Of a DNA stretch of 64,000 bases, positions 58,985 to 64,000 are shown one piece after another. The translations under genes were made by a program, and so were the position numbers. The notes beneath the pieces were generated by a model, which saw nothing but the letters and a program-made list of their open reading frames with translations, ran no database searches and was not told the DNA's origin. Position 1 is the stretch's first letter. The number at the start of each line of letters is the position of its first letter. Source of the DNA: Odontocerum albicorne. Lineage: Eukaryota > Arthropoda > Insecta > Trichoptera > Odontoceridae. Location: positions 30,503,315-30,567,314 of the forward strand of contig OX463845.1 of NCBI GenBank assembly GCA_949825065.1, written 5' to 3'.

Positions 58985-59948
58985 AGACCGGCACACACTG
59001 GATCGAAAACGACTTAAAATCGTTATTATTATTTAAAATTTGAAATAATCCGCATACCAATATTTTTTACAAAAGTTGTTAAAATAAGTTTTTCAATGTT
59101 TGAAATTCAATTATTCTGAAAAAAAAAACCAGTTATTTACTGTATCACTCGAGCATTTGCAAGATATCTAAATCATCATCAGTTCTACAACTCAGGGCAA
59201 TTTTAACTATTTGTAGGATTTTTCGTCACCTGTTGTCCTTTTTTTTGGTTATACTCAGTGTCCGGCAATTCTCTGTCACACCATCAAGCCATGTCGACTT
59301 TGGTTTCCTCACTTTTCTACACCTCACCGAATGGTATTCCTTTTTCATACTTTTCTAAACATTAACTACACGTATTTCATGTTTATTTTATAACAAACGA
59401 TAAAGCATGAATATCCCACACTCATTCTTATGATGACGTATGTTAGTTAAAATTGATATTTTATGTTAAAATAAAACTACGAAATTTATTAACTTTATTA
59501 TAAATATATGTATTTATCCATTTGATAATTTATGTTTCTAGAGATCACACTGAAATGTTCTTTTAATATTTAATAAAAAAATGTTTAAAATGGACATTTT
59601 TTGCAAATATATTGATCGATATAATTGCATAGTGACTTGGATGTTGTGCCACCAATCATTATACTGTGGGTGGATTGTCTATTAAAAAAACATATTTTAA
59701 AAGTTCTACTAAATTGAATATGAATTTCCAGTGGTTTAGTTACAATTGTAATTTTTTTTTTCGATAAAACTATTGTATTATAAAAGTAATAAAAATGAAA
59801 CAGGAAACCAAGTTAAAGTTTCGAGTTTTTATTGAAATAGCCATACAATAAGAATGGGGAATATGTAGTTTAATTGCATAACATTATATAGACACTGAAA
59901 TATTTTTTTTTCCATATGGATATTTTCGATCCAGTGTGCAGCGGGTCT
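58985..59948. other. Pair of 25-bp inverted repeats 964 bp apart
   Basis: The left copy GACCGGCACACACTGGATCG (58986 on) and the complement of the right copy GACCCGCTGCACACTGGATC (ending 59947) share the core CACACTGGATCGAAAA. They could be termini of a nonautonomous DNA transposon. I found no target duplication and no transposase inside. Confidence 0.4.
59110..59345 (-). pseudogene. LINE C-terminal fragment (family D)
   Basis: Minus-strand frame VRKPKSTWLDGVTENCRTLS matches the basic tail of LINE ORF2 proteins (GRPKKRWLDGV..DL). The 3' side has GTAGAACTGATGATGATTTA and ends in a short A-run near 59120. It lies between the inverted repeats at 58985 and 59948. Confidence 0.6.
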
Positions 59949-60184
59949 TGATATAATGCGGCAGCTACACACAGGAATGCTGGCTTCGCGTAGAGGGCAC
60001 TAAACTGGGTGCAACGTAACTTAGGACGTTAGACATTAACATTAGAACGGTCGTAAAGAGAGCATTGTACTTTTAAATGTCAGGGGGTTTATTTTAAAGG
60101 TATACATATATATTTATTTACAAAACTATCGGGAATATTTTTATATTTACACATAAATACTATTACAACGTGTCCCTTTTGGAA
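59346..60184. other. AT-rich noncoding DNA
   Basis: No gene recognised outside the right inverted repeat. Confidence 0.5.
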
Positions 60185-61090
60185 TGCGCAGAAAAGACAG
60201 ACTCCTTCACCTTCATATCTGTATACGCAGCCCTTGGCTCATACATTTCGTCATTCATGTTCTTGTTTGTTAAACTTTTCAACTCTTCCAAGCCTAAATT
60301 TGGCCTTCTTTATCCTTTCACTTTTTCCTAGGTTTACCTTAGTACATGTTATTCATTTCATTACACAAGTTTTTTAGTGTTATACAACCAATTTTCTCGA
60401 TATATACGAACCATCCCGAGATTCTTTTCATTACTCTTTGTCAAACAGCCGACTCTTAAAAACAGTCATACCTAATTCCACAATTTTTTACTTTATTCCA
60501 CTGTAATACCGATACCTAATATTATTTTAAAGAACAGGCATTTTTATAACTCTTTTTGATATCTAGGCTTAAAGTTTACAGTCGTAAAGTGGACACAATT
60601 GTATACTATCTTGTTTTAATACTGTACATTACTCGATTCAGTGGTTTTTATACCGGGATCTTTTTAGTTTTGTCATTTACTCAATATTCTTCAAAATCGA
60701 TAATGATTTCTACCCATTAACATAACTCAAGTGTATGCCTTTTTAAGACTCACGAACGTACTGATTAGTTTCCTATTTTTTACTCATTTTTATGTTAGCT
60801 GAACGTTCTCAGTTATAGCATATCGCTTGTACACCCACGCCTTCTCAAAAATTTACATTGCGCATACCAAATTCGCTTTTCTGTTATTTTATGCGTTCAA
60901 TTAACGTTCTTCTATACACTTTACCTAACACACTCAATAGGATGAATGTGAGGTAATTTTCGCGCTCCATTTTGGACATATTTCTTTTTTTAATAAGGAA
61001 CCATATTTTTTCCAGTTTTCAGACGTGCATCCTTAAACCCAAAACCTATTAAAAAACTTAAACAGTCAAACAAACGTAAAAATCTTCATA
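60185..61090 (-). pseudogene. Decayed LINE reverse transcriptase (family B-like)
   Basis: On the minus strand near 60950-60850 the text reads NYLTFILLSVLGKVYRRTLIER, matching the NYRGI.LLSVPGKVYGRILIER block. A degraded version of the QCGFRKGRGCTDQIF block follows (GMRNVNF, stop, EGVGV, then QAICYN). Further on, homology is mostly lost among stops. Its left end near 60185-60260 has words compatible with a C-terminal tail. An old, dead copy. Confidence 0.6.
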
Positions 61091-62636
61091 TGATATATGT
61101 TAAGGGATAATTTGATCGTAATCTACTGTTTTTTTGTATATAACTTAATGCTGTTTTATTTTGGCTTTGTATCGTCTGCCCAAGTATTCATCACATGTTG
61201 ATATTTTTGTTACAACTATTCGTACACCTCATAAATCATACCTTCCACCTGTTTTTCCACATTTTCTGCTGGGACTGAAAACGAACTGAGTAGAATATCT
61301 GAGGCGGAGGGCTGCAATCCCAACCTAAAATAATAAGTTTCAGCTAATTATTTTTTATGTTCTTAGTGACGACAGTATAAAGTTGACACATGAGATAATC
61401 TGGTTGACTTAAAACAGGAATTTCTATTTAGTCGGTCAGAAACTGTCGGTCATAATCGGCTGACTTCGGCTTTGTAGAGCGTCGTCTCTCTCATTCATAC
61501 GTTTTGAGTTTAAGCCCGATGTGTATTACTTACCGTTGGGTACTTGTATGTTATATGGTATCTTAGCTCAAAAATTAAATGTAATGGGGAATACATTTTC
61601 ATATGATCATTGAAGTATATATCTTGAAACTGTTATTTTTGTTGTTCTAATATATTTTCTTATTACATAAAAAAAAATCATATAAAATACGATTTTAATT
61701 AATAAATATGGAAAAATTAAAGAGATAACAAAAATACAATAATATCACAAATCTTTTTACAAATATGCTGAACAATAAACAATGTAAAATTATAATTTTT
61801 TAGAGCTTAACAAGCTTTTTATTGGATTATTTTTCTTCAATGTAAAATAAAAGTGTATTCTAAATCGTTGAAATTCATTTAAATTGTTCACTGTTAGCTT
61901 AAGATAAGTTACACTTTTTTCGTACTGTTTGTTAAAAAGATTGTCCATATCCAAATATCTTATTAAATTTAACGCGTTGAGTAAATTTTAGTCAGCTATG
62001 GAATTACTTTTTACTCAGTGCTGTTGGGGAACTTTTTCCATCAGATGAAATCAAAAATTCTTCAACGATTGTCATTAAATTTAATGTCTTCGTAGGGAGG
62101 CTTTAAAATTTTTCAGCTTTCTGAATTGCAGTTATTCCAAATAATATCCCAAAAAGCTGTAAAATGAAATGTTCAAATTGGAAAGTAAAAAGTTTTAGAA
62201 AATTGAAATGATTTTTTTTTACCAGAATAATGATACTGACGAAATAAAAAAATCATTAATTTTTTAAGTCCGGTGGTACAGCAAATGTCTAAAGGATGGT
62301 TATGTGATGTGCTCTCTGGGAGACGTGCTATACTGAGATGTCGATAGTTAATCTTAAGCGGATCAAGCGGTTTTTTCAGTGCAGGCCCTAAATTATGGAA
62401 CGGAACATACTTCCTGTGGAATGCTGATGATATTGTGACCTTAAAGATTCTCAAGTTCGTACTGTTTGAAAATGTTAAGTACTATACGTGCTCTTTTGGC
62501 ATTAAATGGTGCTAGAGAATCCAATAAATGTGAATCCATTTATTTAGATAAAATTGGTCAAAAAGTAAAATCAGCCCGATACCAGCCTTGTACTATATCG
62601 ACCCCAGGATGCCTGAATTGATTAATTAACCATTTG
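61091..62636. other. AT-rich noncoding DNA
   Basis: A segment near 61455-61515 is faintly tRNA-like (TTGAGTTTAAGCCCG) but too weak to call. The 93-codon minus ORF at 62173-62454 is unrecognised and has no supporting feature. Confidence 0.45.
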
Positions 62637-62710
62637 AAGACCTCCGTTGGTAAGACACCTGTCTTCCAGCCAGGAGATTGAGGGTTCTATTTCGGGGGTT
62701 CGATTAATTT
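62637..62710 (+). mobile_element. tRNA-derived SINE head
   Basis: GACCTCCGTTGGTAAGACAC (A-box region), CTGTCTTCCAGCCAGGAG (anticodon-arm-like) and GAGGGTTCTATTTCGG (worn B box). Same head type as 57597-57766. The usual body is not recognisable. Confidence 0.6.
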
Positions 62711-62744
62711 ATCTTGGATGAAATTATAAAATTTATATGCATAT

Positions 62745-62866
62745 ATAACATTATGCCCTATCGGGGGAGGCATAGAGTATAGAGAGCTAAACTTTCCTAA
62801 CACCGTATACTTCTTTTGTTTCCTCTACATCCATACATCTTCTCATACAGCTAATCAGCTCAGTCT
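62745..62866 (-). pseudogene. LINE family B 3' tail fragment
   Basis: Minus strand: TGTATGAGAAGATGTATGGA, TGTAGAGG, and after a spacer a CCCCGATAGGGCATAATGTT end, parallel to the tail at 44740-44870 (TTGTATGAGGTGTATGGATG). Noncoding remnant. Confidence 0.5.
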
Positions 62867-62934
62867 AATAATTTGAAGCAGGCAACAAGAATTAATAAAA
62901 TTAATCCTTGTTGCTGCTTCAAATTATTAAACTG
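62861..62934. repeat. 74-bp foldback hairpin
   Basis: Arms AATAATTTGAAGCAGGCAAC... and the complement ending GCTTCAAATTATT are nearly perfect over about 29 bp, with outer CAGT/ACTG pairing and a loop of 3-4 nt. It abuts the LINE tail. Confidence 0.85.
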
Positions 62935-63394
62935 AACGCTAGTATCTCCAAAACGCATAAAGGAAATATATTGCATATTATAAGTTGTTTAAGTGCAGCG
63001 CAATGAAAATTGCTTTAGGCAGTTTTGAAGTAGGTCAGAACGGTAGGCAACTTCCGCCATAAAGGGAATGGTTGTTGCATTTTTAATGCTCATTGTTCCT
63101 TGCGGTTTCCGGATAGAGTTGTGGGACAAGGTTTAAACAATTCATAGGCCAGTACGGAAGGTCGTCCAAAATGCATTGAAATAAATTTGTCAAAAAATGT
63201 CTATGAATAAATAATGAAAGACAAATCTACTGCCTTATATAGTTGTATAAAATACAAAACTAATTTTGGCCAACCCATCTTTAACAAAAAAAAAATTAAT
63301 ATTCAAAGATTTCTTTTTTTCGCATAAAGGTAATTTTTCATTTATTCGTAAGAATGTTGTTTAAAAAGGAAGATTGAAAGTTTTTTAATGAACA
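62935..63394. other. Noncoding DNA
   Basis: No gene recognised. Confidence 0.5.
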
Positions 63395-63760
63395 TCTTCT
63401 TCATTGCTTAGTGAATGCCGAATGTCGTGGTCCTCCACTATTTCAGGAATTTTGTACACCACATGTCTCTATCTCTCTGTCTTGGGCTTCTTTAACTTTT
63501 TAATTTGGTTTATCCATTTTACAGGCATTTTTCTCTGGCTCCTTTTCCCTCAACTGCCTCTGCGATCACCAGCTTCTTGTTACTTTTTCTAGAAATAAAC
63601 CCAAAGTATGTAAGGATATTTTTTCTGCATGTTGTTGAAAGTCTTACGGTTATCTCCCTTTCTTGAATGATTGAGACATTGAGCGTCTTGTGGTCCATGG
63701 GTTACAAAGCATCCGTCTCCAGGAACATATCTCGAAGGAATCTATCATGTTTTTTACCTC
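63395..63760 (-). pseudogene. LINE C-terminal fragment (family E)
   Basis: The minus-strand translation contains TLNVSIIQEREITVRLSTTC, ILTYFGFISRKSNKKLVIAE, AVEGKGAREKC and KWINQIKKL. This matches the LINE ORF2 tail FFGHI.R....EKLVV.GKVEG.R.RGRSP.RW.DQIK, then reaches HDIRHSLSN near the end. One stop interrupts it (before KWINQ). It is a different family from the other LINE tails in the window. Confidence 0.72.
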
Positions 63761-64000
63761 CTTCAACAAACTGACTTTGCTTATTATATTTGAAAGTAAA
63801 AAAACCTGTCTCAAAAACTTTTTATACACTTTTTTCCATTATAAAAAAATCTAGTTATCTTTATTTATATAATTCTTAAAAACCCATAAATTAATATGTG
63901 ATACAAAAAAACACTACATGAGGCATTGATTTGTAAATAACCCCAACTGACAAATACTGTATATCACCAAAAATGTACAGACTGTAATTCATTTTGTTTT
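63761..64000. other. AT-rich noncoding DNA at window end
   Basis: Nothing recognised. Confidence 0.5.

Noticed and set aside
58985..59948. Transib/RAG-like termini (CACACTGG resembling a heptamer)
   Set aside because: The expected 5-bp GC-rich target duplication is not present, and no transposase is visible.

Overview
This is about 64 kb of AT-rich (roughly one third G+C by eye) animal nuclear DNA, almost certainly from an insect or close arthropod relative. The evidence is several kinds of DD34D mariner element with TA target duplications, an RTE-type LINE, jockey-like LINE debris, tRNA-derived SINEs, and a Ty3/Gypsy-type LTR element whose primer-binding site resembles the insect tRNA-Lys primer. 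I cannot name the species. I recognise no host protein-coding gene, rRNA gene or functional tRNA gene. The window reads as intergenic or intronic DNA built from nested mobile elements. Two 200-N scaffold gaps (6216-6415 and 54409-54608) both abut long (TA)n tracts.

Layout. 1-8.5 kb: LINE remnants, including an RTE reverse transcriptase that stays open for 613 codons up to a gap (4377-6215, minus), facing a small inverted RTE remnant across a 312-bp (AT)n tract, then a SINE and a decayed LINE end. 8.5-18.3 kb: a complete 9.7-kb LTR retrotransposon (8546-18254) with 1,441-bp LTRs that differ at only two positions I could find, a 4-bp target duplication, an intact Gag ORF, no pol, and five sets of internal repeats, one of which carries hairpins with compensatory base changes. 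18.3-34 kb: hairpins, a 21-bp tandem array, a second SINE type, a frameshifted mariner, a jockey-like LINE 3' end, a 661-bp internally deleted mariner with both ends, and an unidentified 104-codon ORF. 34-42 kb: an inverted-duplication mariner derivative, a mariner 5' fragment, and a mariner inserted inside a foldback MITE. 42-64 kb: more LINE tails, SINEs, MITE hairpins, an 18-bp degenerate tandem array and several GC-richer islands of unknown role.

How it fits together. The youngest event I can see is the Gag-only LTR element. It lacks protease, reverse transcriptase, RNase H and integrase, so it must have been copied by an autonomous relative elsewhere. It inserted into an older LINE fragment. 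Nesting also orders other events: one mariner is younger than the foldback MITE it splits, and one hairpin is younger than the tandem array it interrupts. A separate composition-level signal is the octamer TACTCGTA (or its complement), which I count 17 times where base composition predicts about two or three.
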